From NCBI GenBank assembly GCA_963828855.1, contig CAWHGB010000002.1, positions 1,116,001-1,180,000 on the forward strand: a stretch of 64,000 bases of DNA. Reading direction: 5' to 3'. The position numbers and the translations under genes were made by a program. The notes beneath the pieces are model-generated. The model was not told the origin of the DNA. It made no database searches and saw nothing but the letters and a program-made list of their open reading frames with translations. Origin of the DNA: CAVVEQ01 sp963828855 (lineage in GTDB: Bacteria > Chloroflexota > Anaerolineae > Anaerolineales > Anaerolineaceae). This document shows positions 1 to 8,400 of the stretch, piece after piece; position 1 is the stretch's first letter, and every line of letters begins with the position of its first letter.

Positions 1-36
1 GGGCATGCCCATCGATCAGGTAAAGGGTTGGAGGCA
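1..36 (-). CDS. polA: DNA polymerase I, N-terminal fragment (runs off the window)
   Basis: Twelve codons read inward from an ATG at 36 give MPPTLYLIDGHA, the usual opening of bacterial DNA polymerase I. In that family the start of the 5'-3' exonuclease domain carries an LxLIDGxx(L/Y)R motif. The rest of the gene lies outside the window. It follows the receiver/roadblock gene on the same strand after a gap of about 25 bases, so the two may be cotranscribed. No strong Shine-Dalgarno sequence is visible. The match is short but specific; a chance match cannot be excluded. Confidence 0.62.
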
Positions 37-61
37 TAGGAAGCTCTTTTCAGGGGGAGGA

Positions 62-2011
62 TCAGCGGCGCAGGTGCCGGATAAACGCGTTCAGCTCGTT
101 CTGGTCGGGTGGATCGTTTGGGTTGATCCTCAGAAAATCATCGGCCCAGAAAAGCGGCTTTTCCGGGTCTAGCGCCATCTGGGAGTAATTGGTTGCCACC
201 AGGCGGGCGGTTGCATCCTGCAGGGTGCCCACGATCAGGTCGTCTTTCTGGTCCGGCGCTGCGGTCAGCCCCACCCGAACAAATTCAGGCCGCACCGCCA
301 ACGCATCCACCTCCCAGTTCATGGTTTGGCAGACCTGCGGGATCCATTCTCCCAGTTCGGCAGCCAGCTTCCCGGTCAGGAATAAGCGCGGGTCGGCCGG
401 AACAAGCAGGAATATACGCAGGTCACTTGTGCCGCCCTGCGGTTCCGATTTCAGAGCCAGTTCCGCAGTGGTGATCTTATCTGCAGGTTCCTGCTCGACA
501 AAAATCTCTTCCTGATTCGACTCAGCACTGAACGAATCTTCAGTTTGGACTTTGTCGGTGGAGGAGGATACGCCGGGCGTTTCTGTCTCAATAACCGTAT
601 CAACATCCGATATTGCAGGCGTATCTTCCCATGGAAAAGCAGGAGGGATCCCTCCCGGGATGTCTGCCGGGGAATCCGCTACGGCGCCGGCCGCAATGGC
701 AGCCGTTCCCACAGCGAGCCAGGGAAATACATCATCCTCACCGGAATCCGCCTTGGTTTTCTCTGTTTCGGGCAGGGGGAAATCCGCGTCAATATCGAAG
801 GCGGGCGGCATCACAGCCGGAATTACCTCCAATTCAATTTCTGTTCCTGTTTCTTCAACGCCCAAGTCCGCCTCAGTGGGTGGAATTTCCTCAACAGGTA
901 TGTCCAATTTCGAGGTTTCCAGGCCATCATTCCCGGTTTGTTTTCCAGCTTCTTCCAAGGCATTTCCATCGATTGGTGGGGTTTCACCCTCAGGCAATGC
1001 ACCTTCCGGCACAGACCAGGCTTGAACCACCTCTTCAGGTTTTACCTGCGGCGGTGCCGCAATTTCCGCCAGGCGTTGACGAAGTCTTTCCGCTTGTTCG
1101 CGGATTATGGAATAAGAAGTTTCTGCCTCAAAGGTTAAAACGAGGAACTTCGCCGTTCCAATCGCGGCAGCGAAGAGAAGTTCATTTCCCGAGCCGCGTT
1201 GCGGAGGGATATAGCGGATCAATTCGCGGGCATCACTTGCTTGAAAGCGCTCCGAAACCTCGCGGGCGAATTTCCGCTGCACATCGCCATCCATCTCCCC
1301 ACTGGTGGCAATCACTTCCCCCGCGCTGACAAGCATTGCTGAGCGGGCGGTGGATTCGGAGAACCATTTGGTTAGTTCCTCCATCTCTAAAAATTGTTCG
1401 GGGGGGATTTCCTGCAGCGCGCCGGTATTCTTCTTGGGTCCGCTCGGGATGCTGATCTGGGGTTGGGTTTCCGCAATCACATCCTCCAGCGGCAGCACCA
1501 GGGTATCAGGGTAATCATCATCCTTGCCGGCTGGGAGATTATCGGAATCCCAATTGATCTTGGCGATCTCCTCTCCCAGGAAATCTCGCATATCCTTGGC
1601 ACGCTCTTCCTGGAAGGGAGTTTCCCCAGGGTCAGAAGTTGCAGGCGCATTGGGTTTGAGTAATCCCCGGATAATATCCAAGAGATCGGGGATGAAAACA
1701 GGTTTGCTTATGAAATTATCCGCCCCGCACTCCTCGAGGGTGAGTGCCGAGAAGGGATCGGTGGGAGGAATGACCAGTACCTTTACGTCGGGGTGTTTCA
1801 GGCGGATCGCGTCGACCAGGGAAGGTAGAGGCAGATCTGAGATAAGCGAATCAATGATGGCTACATCAAACGCCAGGTTCCCGATCGATGCCAGCACATC
1901 CGCCCCGCTGGCGGCCAGCTGAACCGTGTATCCGCCCGCATCCTGCAGTCCCGTGCGTAATGTTTCGCCGAAGGAGGTATCGGGGGAAGCTGCCAGAATG
2001 TACTTCGCCAT
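62..2011 (-). CDS. Receiver / roadblock-like / degenerate Y1-transposase-like fusion protein
   Basis: This 649-residue protein has three recognisable parts. Residues 1-120 form a response-regulator receiver with likely phospho-acceptor Asp54 (AIIDS) and Lys103 (ISKP). The usual acidic pair near residue 8 is reduced to AASPD, so phosphorylation is uncertain. Residues about 208-315 resemble a roadblock/LC7 domain. A long acidic, Pro/Glu-rich linker follows. Residues about 529-649 align by eye with the IS200/Y1 transposase fold (LTGKLAAEL, WEVDALAVRPEFV, FWADDFLR, AFIRHL). The HUH histidines are replaced by Phe and Arg, and the catalytic Tyr by Phe, so the domain should not be a nuclease. There is no output DNA-binding HTH. 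A signalling or scaffold role is inferred. An extended -10 lies 6 nt before the ATG with no Shine-Dalgarno, suggesting a leaderless mRNA. Confidence 0.72.
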   Translation of the reverse strand: MAKYILAASPDTSFGETLRTGLQDAGGYTVQLAASGADVLASIGNLAFDVAIIDSLISDLPLPSLVDAIRLKHPDVKVLVIPPTDPFSALTLEECGADNFISKPVFIPDLLDIIRGLLKPNAPATSDPGETPFQEERAKDMRDFLGEEIAKINWDSDNLPAGKDDDYPDTLVLPLEDVIAETQPQISIPSGPKKNTGALQEIPPEQFLEMEELTKWFSESTARSAMLVSAGEVIATSGEMDGDVQRKFAREVSERFQASDARELIRYIPPQRGSGNELLFAAAIGTAKFLVLTFEAETSYSIIREQAERLRQRLAEIAAPPQVKPEEVVQAWSVPEGALPEGETPPIDGNALEEAGKQTGNDGLETSKLDIPVEEIPPTEADLGVEETGTEIELEVIPAVMPPAFDIDADFPLPETEKTKADSGEDDVFPWLAVGTAAIAAGAVADSPADIPGGIPPAFPWEDTPAISDVDTVIETETPGVSSSTDKVQTEDSFSAESNQEEIFVEQEPADKITTAELALKSEPQGGTSDLRIFLLVPADPRLFLTGKLAAELGEWIPQVCQTMNWEVDALAVRPEFVRVGLTAAPDQKDDLIVGTLQDATARLVATNYSQMALDPEKPLFWADDFLRINPNDPPDQNELNAFIRHLRR

Positions 2012-2017
2012 GTTAAG

Positions 2018-2026
2018 AGTTTATCA
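2018..2026 (-). promoter_or_regulatory. Putative extended -10 element of a leaderless promoter
   Basis: On the minus strand TGA-TAAACT ends 6 nt before the ATG at 2011. This places the predicted transcription start at or next to the start codon. The same TGATAAACT element precedes the gene starting at 12368. No convincing -35 was found. Confidence 0.4.
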
Positions 2027-2091
2027 CGCCATTGAATGCGAGGCAAGCGAAGGTCAGATGGTCCTCCTCCGGGCTCGCCGTGTGAATGGGA

Positions 2092-2097
2092 TATAAT
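2092..2097 (+). promoter_or_regulatory. Putative -10 element upstream of wecC
   Basis: A perfect TATAAT lies 30 nt before the GTG start of wecC in the short intergenic region shared with the divergent receiver gene. There is no good -35 at 16-18 nt, so this is a weak call based on the -10 and its position. Confidence 0.35.
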
Positions 2098-2127
2098 CCC
2101 ATCCAGAAACAATCATCGAGGAACACT

Positions 2128-3402
2128 GTGGAATATCAAAAGGTATGTGTGGTCGGGCTGGGTTACATCGGACTGCCCACAGCCTGCACCTTCGCGGATC
2201 GCGGGATCGAGGTCATAGGCGTCGATAACAACCCGGAGATCATCACCGGTCTTCAACAGGGCAGGCTGCACCTCTACGAACCCGGGCTTGAGGAATTGGT
2301 TCAGCGCGTTCTAACCTCCGGAAAATTAAAGGTCAGTAGTGTGCCTGAGACTGCGGATGCCTTCATCATCGCTGTGCCCACCCCCTTCCATGCCGGTAAA
2401 AAGGCGGATATGAGCTACGTTCGCTCCGCCACCGAATCGATCCTACCCCACCTGCATCGGGGAAGTCTGGTAGTGCTTGAATCCACCTCCCCGCCTCGAA
2501 CAACTTCTGACCTGGTGAGGCCTATCCTGGAAAGCACTGGGCTGCAAGCCGGAAGAGATTTCCTTCTGGCTTACTCCCCCGAACGCGTCCTTCCCGGCAG
2601 GATCCTTCACGAGCTGGTCGAAAATGCACGTGTGATCGGAGGGATTGATTCAGCCTCCGCCCAGGCCGGCAGCGAGCTGTACGGGCTCATCGTGCGGGGA
2701 CAGATCATCCAGACTGACGCCACCACTGCCGAGATGGTAAAGCTGATGGAAAACACCTACCGGGATGTCAACATCGCGGTTGCGAACGAGTTTTCCCGCC
2801 TGGCGGAGCGTTTCGGTATCGATATCTGGGAAGCCATCCAGATCGCCAACCTGCACCCGCGAGTGAAGATCCTTTCTCCAGGACCGGGGGTTGGCGGGCA
2901 CTGCATTTCCGTGGATCCCTGGTTCCTGGTGGAATCCGCCCCCGATCTGACCCCCCTAATCCGTACCGCCCGAGAAGTGAACGATTCCCAGCCTGGGTAT
3001 GTTCTCGAACAGGTTAGTAAATTACTTGGAGACCTGAATGGAAAGACGATCGCCGCCTTTGGGCTGGCTTATAAACCCGACGTGGACGATTTCCGCGAGA
3101 GCCCAGCGGTGCACTGTGTTGAACTGATCCAAAAGGCAGGCGCGCGTGTCAGAGTGTACGAACCGTTTCTAAGAGACCACCTTCCCGCGATCAATACCTT
3201 CACGAGCGCGGAAGAAACGGTTCAGTCCTGCGATCTGCTCCTGCTCCTGGTAAACCATTCTGTCTTTCACCAAATCGACCCTGGTGTGATCCGCACAAAA
3301 ACCCCTGCACAAATTGTGTTGGATACTATCAATGGCTGGGAAGGATCGATCTGGAAACAAGCCGGGTTCAATTTCTATCGCCTGGGTTCGGGGAAAGATT
3401 GA
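2128..3402 (+). CDS. wecC: UDP-N-acetyl-D-mannosamine dehydrogenase (nucleotide-sugar dehydrogenase)
   Basis: This enzyme of the UDP-glucose/GDP-mannose dehydrogenase family is about 424 residues long and oxidises a UDP-HexNAc to the uronic acid. The N-terminal Rossmann motif is GLGYIGLP. The central helix carries KLMENTYRDVNIAVANE, and the catalytic Cys sits in GGHCISVDPWF. The GTG at 2128 is chosen because GAGGA precedes it by 5 nt and the Rossmann strand begins five residues later; the open frame extends upstream to 2086. The adjacent wecB supplies UDP-ManNAc, which makes the ManNAc-specific assignment likely. The stop overlaps the wecB ATG by one base, indicating translational coupling. 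The expected product is a ManNAcA precursor for a surface polysaccharide. Confidence 0.88.
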   Translation: MEYQKVCVVGLGYIGLPTACTFADRGIEVIGVDNNPEIITGLQQGRLHLYEPGLEELVQRVLTSGKLKVSSVPETADAFIIAVPTPFHAGKKADMSYVRSATESILPHLHRGSLVVLESTSPPRTTSDLVRPILESTGLQAGRDFLLAYSPERVLPGRILHELVENARVIGGIDSASAQAGSELYGLIVRGQIIQTDATTAEMVKLMENTYRDVNIAVANEFSRLAERFGIDIWEAIQIANLHPRVKILSPGPGVGGHCISVDPWFLVESAPDLTPLIRTAREVNDSQPGYVLEQVSKLLGDLNGKTIAAFGLAYKPDVDDFRESPAVHCVELIQKAGARVRVYEPFLRDHLPAINTFTSAEETVQSCDLLLLLVNHSVFHQIDPGVIRTKTPAQIVLDTINGWEGSIWKQAGFNFYRLGSGKD

Positions 3403-4544
3403 TGCTGCGCGTCCTTTCGATCTTTGGCACCCGTCCGGAAGCTGTTAAAATGGCTCCCGTCATACACGCCCTGCAAGACCATCCCGATATTGAATCTCGC
3501 ATTTGCGTCACTGCCCAACACCGGGAAATGCTGGACCAGGTGCTTGAGCTCTTCAACCTGCACCCGGATTTCGACCTGGATCTTATGCGCCACGACCAGA
3601 CCCTAGCTGGCCTTACCGCTGAAATATTCACACGTCTTGACCCACTTCTCTCCCAGGAAACCTGGGATTGGGTGTTGGTACAGGGCGATACAACCACGGT
3701 CATGGCTGCAGCGTTGAACGCTTTTTACCGCCGAATCCGTGTTGGGCACGTGGAAGCAGGTCTGCGTACCGGAGACCGCTTGCAACCCTTCCCGGAGGAG
3801 ATCAACCGCCGGGTGGCGGGGGTCGTTGCCGATTTGCATTTCGCTCCCACCTCCAGGGCGGTCGAGAATCTGCGCTCCGAAGGTGTACCTGCTTGGCGTA
3901 TCGCCCTCACCGGAAACCCGGTGATCGACGCACTCAATGAGATCAGCTCCAAACCCGCCCCTACCGCCGTGACTGGATTCCTGCAGCAAAAGAACATTCA
4001 ACCGGGTGGCAAACGCATGATCCTGATCACCGCCCACCGGCGCGAGAATTTTGGCAGGGGCATCGAATCCATCTGCCTGGCCATCCGCGACCTTGCCGCG
4101 GGATACCCTGCGGAATTGGAACTGGTCTACCCCGTCCACCTCAATCCCAACATCCAGGAACCGGTCCATCGGATGCTTGCGGGAATCTCGAACGTCACCC
4201 TGCTTCCCCCTGTGGAATACCTCTCCCTGGTGCACCTGATGAAGGCTGCTGACCTGGTACTGACTGATTCCGGCGGTATCCAGGAGGAAGCCACCGGGCT
4301 GGGGAAACCCACTCTGGTTCTGCGAGAGGTCACCGAGCGGCCTGAAGGGCTTGAGGCTGGTGTGCTCCTCCTGGTGGGGACTGACCGGGAGCGGATTGTG
4401 CGGGAAACCCGGATCCTTCTCGAGGACCAGTCTGTATACCGGCGCATGGCGCGCGCCGCCAATCCGTTTGGTGATGGCCATGCGGCGGAGCGGATCGTAG
4501 ACGCCTTGCTTGCTTTCCGCGATCAACCTTCCCCGCAGCAATGA
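3402..4544 (+). CDS. wecB: UDP-N-acetylglucosamine 2-epimerase, non-hydrolysing
   Basis: This 380-residue GT-B-fold epimerase interconverts UDP-GlcNAc and UDP-ManNAc in the cytoplasm. Family signatures are GTRPEAVKMAPV at the N-terminus, QHREMLDQVL, GDTTTVMAAALNAF, VEAGLRTGD with EEINRR, and DSGGIQEEA in the C-terminal nucleotide-binding half. Length is normal. ATG at 3402 is preferred over the TTG at 3399 because it forms a one-base overlap with the wecC stop. The next gene's ATG at 4541 overlaps the stop as ATGA. The pair wecC-wecB is a standard unit for ManNAcA synthesis. Confidence 0.9.
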   Translation: MLRVLSIFGTRPEAVKMAPVIHALQDHPDIESRICVTAQHREMLDQVLELFNLHPDFDLDLMRHDQTLAGLTAEIFTRLDPLLSQETWDWVLVQGDTTTVMAAALNAFYRRIRVGHVEAGLRTGDRLQPFPEEINRRVAGVVADLHFAPTSRAVENLRSEGVPAWRIALTGNPVIDALNEISSKPAPTAVTGFLQQKNIQPGGKRMILITAHRRENFGRGIESICLAIRDLAAGYPAELELVYPVHLNPNIQEPVHRMLAGISNVTLLPPVEYLSLVHLMKAADLVLTDSGGIQEEATGLGKPTLVLREVTERPEGLEAGVLLLVGTDRERIVRETRILLEDQSVYRRMARAANPFGDGHAAERIVDALLAFRDQPSPQQ

Positions 4545-5557
4545 AACAAATGATCTGCATTCTCCCCGAGCACCGCGGCGTGGGTGGTCCGGCGTCCTTC
4601 CGGGAGCGAATCATCACCACGCTCAACCGGGAAGGTTACCAGACTACTGCCAACCCGCTTGATCCCGGGGTGACGACCATCCTCGTCATTGGCGGTACCC
4701 GCCGCCTGGACTTACTTTGGAGAGCAAAACGGCGCGGTATTCGGATAGTGCAGCGATTGAACGGCATGAACTGGGTTCACCGCAGAACCCACACCGGGAT
4801 GCGGCATTACCTGCGTTGTGAGGTCAACAACTGGATCCTGGCTGCCATCCGCAGGAACCTGGCAGACCACATCGTTTACCAGAGCGAATTCTGCGCGGAC
4901 TGGTGGAACCAGGTTTACGGTCAAGCTCGCTGCCCCTCAACGATTATTCACAACGGAGTGAACCTGCAGGAGTATTCACCTGCCCCGGGGGTCACACACT
5001 CCATGGATTTGATTCGGGTGCTTGTTGTGGAAGGCCGCTTCGGCGGGGGGTACGAGGTTGGGCTGGAAAACGCGGTGCGATTCTCAGCGGCATTGCAGCT
5101 TAAGAGTGGAAAGCGTGTCCAGCTAATCCTTGCTGGTGATCCCGGCGCGACACTGCCAGAAAAGTACAACCATCTGGACTGGCTCGAGTGGAAAGGTGTG
5201 GTCACCAGAAAAGACCTTCCTATGCTATACCGTTCCGCCCATTTGCTCTTCTCAGCCGATATCCGCGCCTCCTGCCCCAACTCGGTCATCGAAGCGCTCG
5301 CTTGCGGACTGCCGGTTGTGGGCTATGACACCGGTTCCCTCCTGGAGCTGGTGGGCAGTGAAGCAGGCGGGATCAGATCTTACGGCTCCGACCCGGATAT
5401 GCTCCAGCCCGCTATTCCGGACCCGCTCACCGAATCAGCCCTTCGCCTGCTCGCCGCGCGGGATCAATACAGCCAAAGCGCCTGCCGGAGGGCCAAAAAT
5501 TTATTTGATCTCGATACAATGGTGCGGAAGTACCTGGAAGTATTGCTTACAGTATAA
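4541..5557 (+). CDS. Glycosyltransferase family 4-like protein
   Basis: This 338-residue GT-B glycosyltransferase has an N-terminal acceptor-side domain beginning MKQMICILPEHRGVGGPASF. Its C-terminal donor domain carries IIHNGVNLQEYSP and the GT4 motif region SCPNSVIEALACGLPVVGY with the conserved Glu of the E-x7-E element. There is no signal peptide or clear transmembrane helix, so it should act on the cytoplasmic face. It is coupled to wecB by a 4-base ATGA overlap, suggesting a role in building the same amino-sugar-uronic-acid-containing glycan. Donor and acceptor cannot be read from the sequence. Confidence 0.8.
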   Translation: MKQMICILPEHRGVGGPASFRERIITTLNREGYQTTANPLDPGVTTILVIGGTRRLDLLWRAKRRGIRIVQRLNGMNWVHRRTHTGMRHYLRCEVNNWILAAIRRNLADHIVYQSEFCADWWNQVYGQARCPSTIIHNGVNLQEYSPAPGVTHSMDLIRVLVVEGRFGGGYEVGLENAVRFSAALQLKSGKRVQLILAGDPGATLPEKYNHLDWLEWKGVVTRKDLPMLYRSAHLLFSADIRASCPNSVIEALACGLPVVGYDTGSLLELVGSEAGGIRSYGSDPDMLQPAIPDPLTESALRLLAARDQYSQSACRRAKNLFDLDTMVRKYLEVLLTV

Positions 5558-5590
5558 AATTTCTCCACTCGGAAATATCCCAGGTTATCC

Positions 5591-6883
5591 ATGACCTATT
5601 TTTACAAAAAACAGATCGCCTCACTATCCTCGCATCAACTCCCTGGGCTTGCCTTCAGAAACGGGTTGGTCTTTCCGGATTACGACGGGTACTCCCTATC
5701 CAATTTGCCTGCCGCCATCTGCAACTGGCTGGGTGTACCGCCCCTGGGTTCTGCCGGGCTTGCAGGCGAATACCTTGTCCACTTCCCGGGGAGGTTTAAA
5801 AAGGTTGTATGTTTCCTGATCGATGGGATGGGTTTGCATTTCCTCGAACGCTCCCTGGAAGGTGGCGACCTTACCACACAGGCACCAATCTGGAACAAAC
5901 TGTCAGGTCAGGGAGATGTTTATGCACTGACCAGTACATCCCCCAGCACCACTTCAACCGCGCTCACCAGCCTATGGACTGGTTTAACCCCCGCCGAGCA
6001 CGGCGTGATCGGTTACGAGATGTGGCTCAAGGAGTTCGGGATGGTTGTCAATATGGTCAACCACTCCCCCTCCGCCTTTCCCGGCGATCCCGGCAACCTG
6101 CGGCGGGCAGGATTTCACCCGGAGAGCTTTTTACCCGTTCCCACCCTGGGTAGTCACCTGGCTGCGCACGGGGTAAGCACCCGTGTTTTTCAACATCACA
6201 CCCTTACCCACTCAGGACTTTCCACCATGCTGATGGATGGGGTGGAGATCTATCCCTATCTCACCCAGGCGGACCTGTGGGTCTCGCTGGAATACCTGCT
6301 GGAAAATTGGGACCAGGGACCGCTTTACACATATGTGTATTGGAGCGATTTTGATCTGCTTCAACACCGCTTTTCATCCACCAACCCGCGAACTGAATAC
6401 GAATTCATCCAGTTCAGCCGCCAATTAATGGATTTCATCGAAAGTCTATCTACCAGCAGCCACCAGGATACTCTCTTTGTATTCACTGCCGATCACGGTC
6501 AGATCCCTACCCCGCAGGAAGCCAACCGCGAGCTTGCCAGGCACCCTGATCTCAGAACTTGCCTGGCGTTGCAGCCGACCTGCGAAAACCGCCTCGCATT
6601 CCTCTACCTCCGCCCGGGAATGGAGCAGACGCTGAGGGACTACGTTTGGTCAACCTGGGGGGAGGACTACCTGTTGCTCTCATCAGCTGAGGCCGTCCGA
6701 TCCGGGCTTTTCGGACGAGGCAGTCTGCATCCTGCGCTCGAGGAGCGGGTGGGTGACCTGGTATCCATCGCCCGCAATGGAGCCTATTGGTGGTGGAGCA
6801 CACGCGAGAATCGCCAGGTCAGCCGGCATGGCGGTTTGAGTCCAGAAGAAATGCTGGTACCACTGCTGCTCTGCACTCTTTGA
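5591..6883 (+). CDS. Alkaline-phosphatase-superfamily phosphodiesterase/nucleotide pyrophosphatase-like protein
   Basis: This 430-residue protein of the type I phosphodiesterase/nucleotide pyrophosphatase fold has a first metal-binding Asp in CFLIDGMG and a nucleophile Thr or Ser in the STSPSTTSTALTSLWTG stretch. Later metal ligands are in YWSDFDLLQHRF and FTADHGQ. There is no obvious signal peptide, so it is probably cytoplasmic. It begins 33 nt after the glycosyltransferase and ends at a strong terminator, so it is likely the last gene of the wecCB operon. The substrate is unknown; a phosphodiester or nucleotide-sugar compound would fit. Confidence 0.78.
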   Translation: MTYFYKKQIASLSSHQLPGLAFRNGLVFPDYDGYSLSNLPAAICNWLGVPPLGSAGLAGEYLVHFPGRFKKVVCFLIDGMGLHFLERSLEGGDLTTQAPIWNKLSGQGDVYALTSTSPSTTSTALTSLWTGLTPAEHGVIGYEMWLKEFGMVVNMVNHSPSAFPGDPGNLRRAGFHPESFLPVPTLGSHLAAHGVSTRVFQHHTLTHSGLSTMLMDGVEIYPYLTQADLWVSLEYLLENWDQGPLYTYVYWSDFDLLQHRFSSTNPRTEYEFIQFSRQLMDFIESLSTSSHQDTLFVFTADHGQIPTPQEANRELARHPDLRTCLALQPTCENRLAFLYLRPGMEQTLRDYVWSTWGEDYLLLSSAEAVRSGLFGRGSLHPALEERVGDLVSIARNGAYWWWSTRENRQVSRHGGLSPEEMLVPLLLCTL

Positions 6884-6912
6884 AAAAAAAGTGGCGGGGA
6901 ATTCCCCGCCAC
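6883..6912. terminator. Bidirectional intrinsic terminator between convergent genes
   Basis: A perfect 22-base palindrome at 6891-6912 (arms GTGGCGGGGAA / TTCCCCGCCAC) is flanked by eight A's at 6883-6890. Read on the minus strand this is a GC-rich stem followed by eight U's, a classical terminator for the gene ending at 6946. On the plus strand the stem lies just after the phosphodiesterase stop, where it could also stop that transcript. Confidence 0.85.
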
Positions 6913-6945
6913 CAGATTTTGAAATCCCAAATCTAACTTGCTGCA

Positions 6946-8349
6946 TTACTTCCGCTGCAGGAATGCCCGCCAGAAGGCGCCCATCCCTGTCATGGCCACC
7001 AGGATACCCCACAGTCCTCCAAGCAGCGGGATGGCCGTGGTTATGGCGATGAGCAGAACACCCAGGAACAAGGCCAGGAACCGTTTTCCGCCGCTCACGG
7101 GATCAGTTTTACTGAGCATCGCCTCACCGATGGCATACGAACCAACCACCATACTGCCGGTGAATACCAGGAACAGGAACAGCGCAGCAACGAGGGTGAG
7201 ACCCAACCCCACCAATCCGAAGTAAGCCGGTGCGAGACCGCCCAGCGAAATAGCCGACAGGAAAATGCCGAGCGCTATGAAAAGTACGGGAATGATGAAC
7301 ATTGCGATAAACCCGATCAAGGTCACCAGGATACCCCAGCCAAACGAAGGCCAGAGCTGCTTCCGGAACACAGAGGTCACATTTGCGCTCACCCGCGGCA
7401 GTAGCCATAGCGCCAGGCATCCGAGGAGGAAGAGGGTTAGGAATTCACGCAGCACCCGGTAGAACCAAAGTCCAAACATAAAACCGCCTGCCGTGAATGG
7501 AGCAACAGTCTTCACAATGCCCTGCGGAAGCTCGCTGGGAGGATTGTATTGATCCTTCTGCTCCGGAACGGGCGTCTGGTAGACCAGTGGTTGAGCAAGG
7601 TTGCCCCGAATGGCATTTTCCTGATTCACCGAACTGGTATAGGTAAGTTTGCCTTCAATATTCGCGTCCGGTCCGATGCGCAACCCGGATGGAATCGTAA
7701 CGATTGACATGTTCTGTCCCCAATCGAATCGGGGAGCGCTTCTCAGGCCAGGTTCGGAGACTTCAACCTTGGCATCCCCCCCAACAGTCCCGTTAATTTC
7801 GACAGCCATTGCACCGATATTGATATCTCTACCGGTTGTACCATTCAGAACCACCTGCCTGGCTCCGATGAACTGGTCGATCTTGACCAGGGTACCTTTG
7901 AGCATTTCATAAGAAAATCCGCCGTAGAAAACGTTACGGCCAACAATGGCATTATCCGCCAGGATCATCTCCGCAGAGCCAGCGTAGATAGTTCCTTCCA
8001 CGTCACCTTTGACTTGGATGCGGGCTGCCCCGGCAAATAGGCTGCCGGTGATCATTGCGCCTTTTTCAATGGTGATAACCCGGCCTCCAGCAAAAACATC
8101 TCCGTTGACCGTGCCACTGATGGTCACCGTGTCTCCGGAAACAAACAGATTTCCGTTTACCGTGCCTGCCATGACCACATTTTCCCCCGCGAGGAACAGG
8201 TCATCATTCACGGTCTGGCCTGGGCCGAGATCTCCGCTTTCATTAAATTCTGCCGCTTGCACCGGTGTGACAGCAGAAAACACAAGTACCGATAAAAGGC
8301 AAAGTCCAACAACCAACTTTGCCAGGGAATTAACCATTGGCTTTCTCAT
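6946..8349 (-). CDS. Exported bactofilin-like (polymer-forming) beta-helix protein with C-terminal membrane domain
   Basis: This 467-residue protein has a cleavable-looking signal peptide (LLSVLVFSAVTPVQA). Residues about 35-190 are short beta-helix repeats of the polymer-forming/bactofilin type (TVNGNLFVSGDTVTISG, GDVFAGGRVITI, GSLFAGAARIQVKGDVEG). Residues about 285-460 contain at least five hydrophobic helices (FLTLFLLGCLALWLLP, GFIAMFIIPVLFIALGIFL, and others). Bactofilins are normally cytoplasmic and lack signal peptides, so this would be a membrane-anchored beta-helix outside the cell. The start has AGGAG 6-7 nt upstream. It is the last gene of a minus-strand run that includes a small membrane protein and M42 peptidases. 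Function is unknown; an envelope-organising role is inferred. Confidence 0.75.
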   Translation of the reverse strand: MRKPMVNSLAKLVVGLCLLSVLVFSAVTPVQAAEFNESGDLGPGQTVNDDLFLAGENVVMAGTVNGNLFVSGDTVTISGTVNGDVFAGGRVITIEKGAMITGSLFAGAARIQVKGDVEGTIYAGSAEMILADNAIVGRNVFYGGFSYEMLKGTLVKIDQFIGARQVVLNGTTGRDINIGAMAVEINGTVGGDAKVEVSEPGLRSAPRFDWGQNMSIVTIPSGLRIGPDANIEGKLTYTSSVNQENAIRGNLAQPLVYQTPVPEQKDQYNPPSELPQGIVKTVAPFTAGGFMFGLWFYRVLREFLTLFLLGCLALWLLPRVSANVTSVFRKQLWPSFGWGILVTLIGFIAMFIIPVLFIALGIFLSAISLGGLAPAYFGLVGLGLTLVAALFLFLVFTGSMVVGSYAIGEAMLSKTDPVSGGKRFLALFLGVLLIAITTAIPLLGGLWGILVAMTGMGAFWRAFLQRK

Positions 8350-8400
8350 TGCTTTCTCCTTTTCGAAATATTTACTTGTAATAAATACGCAGGAAGTGGG

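Noticed and set aside
62..427. An active insertion sequence or RAYT gene
   Set aside because: The HUH histidines and catalytic Tyr are missing, and the domain is fused in frame to a receiver with no flanking repeats or target-site features.
3603..4541. Minus-strand frame of 312 codons
   Set aside because: Antisense to wecB, which has all family motifs and is coupled to both neighbours.
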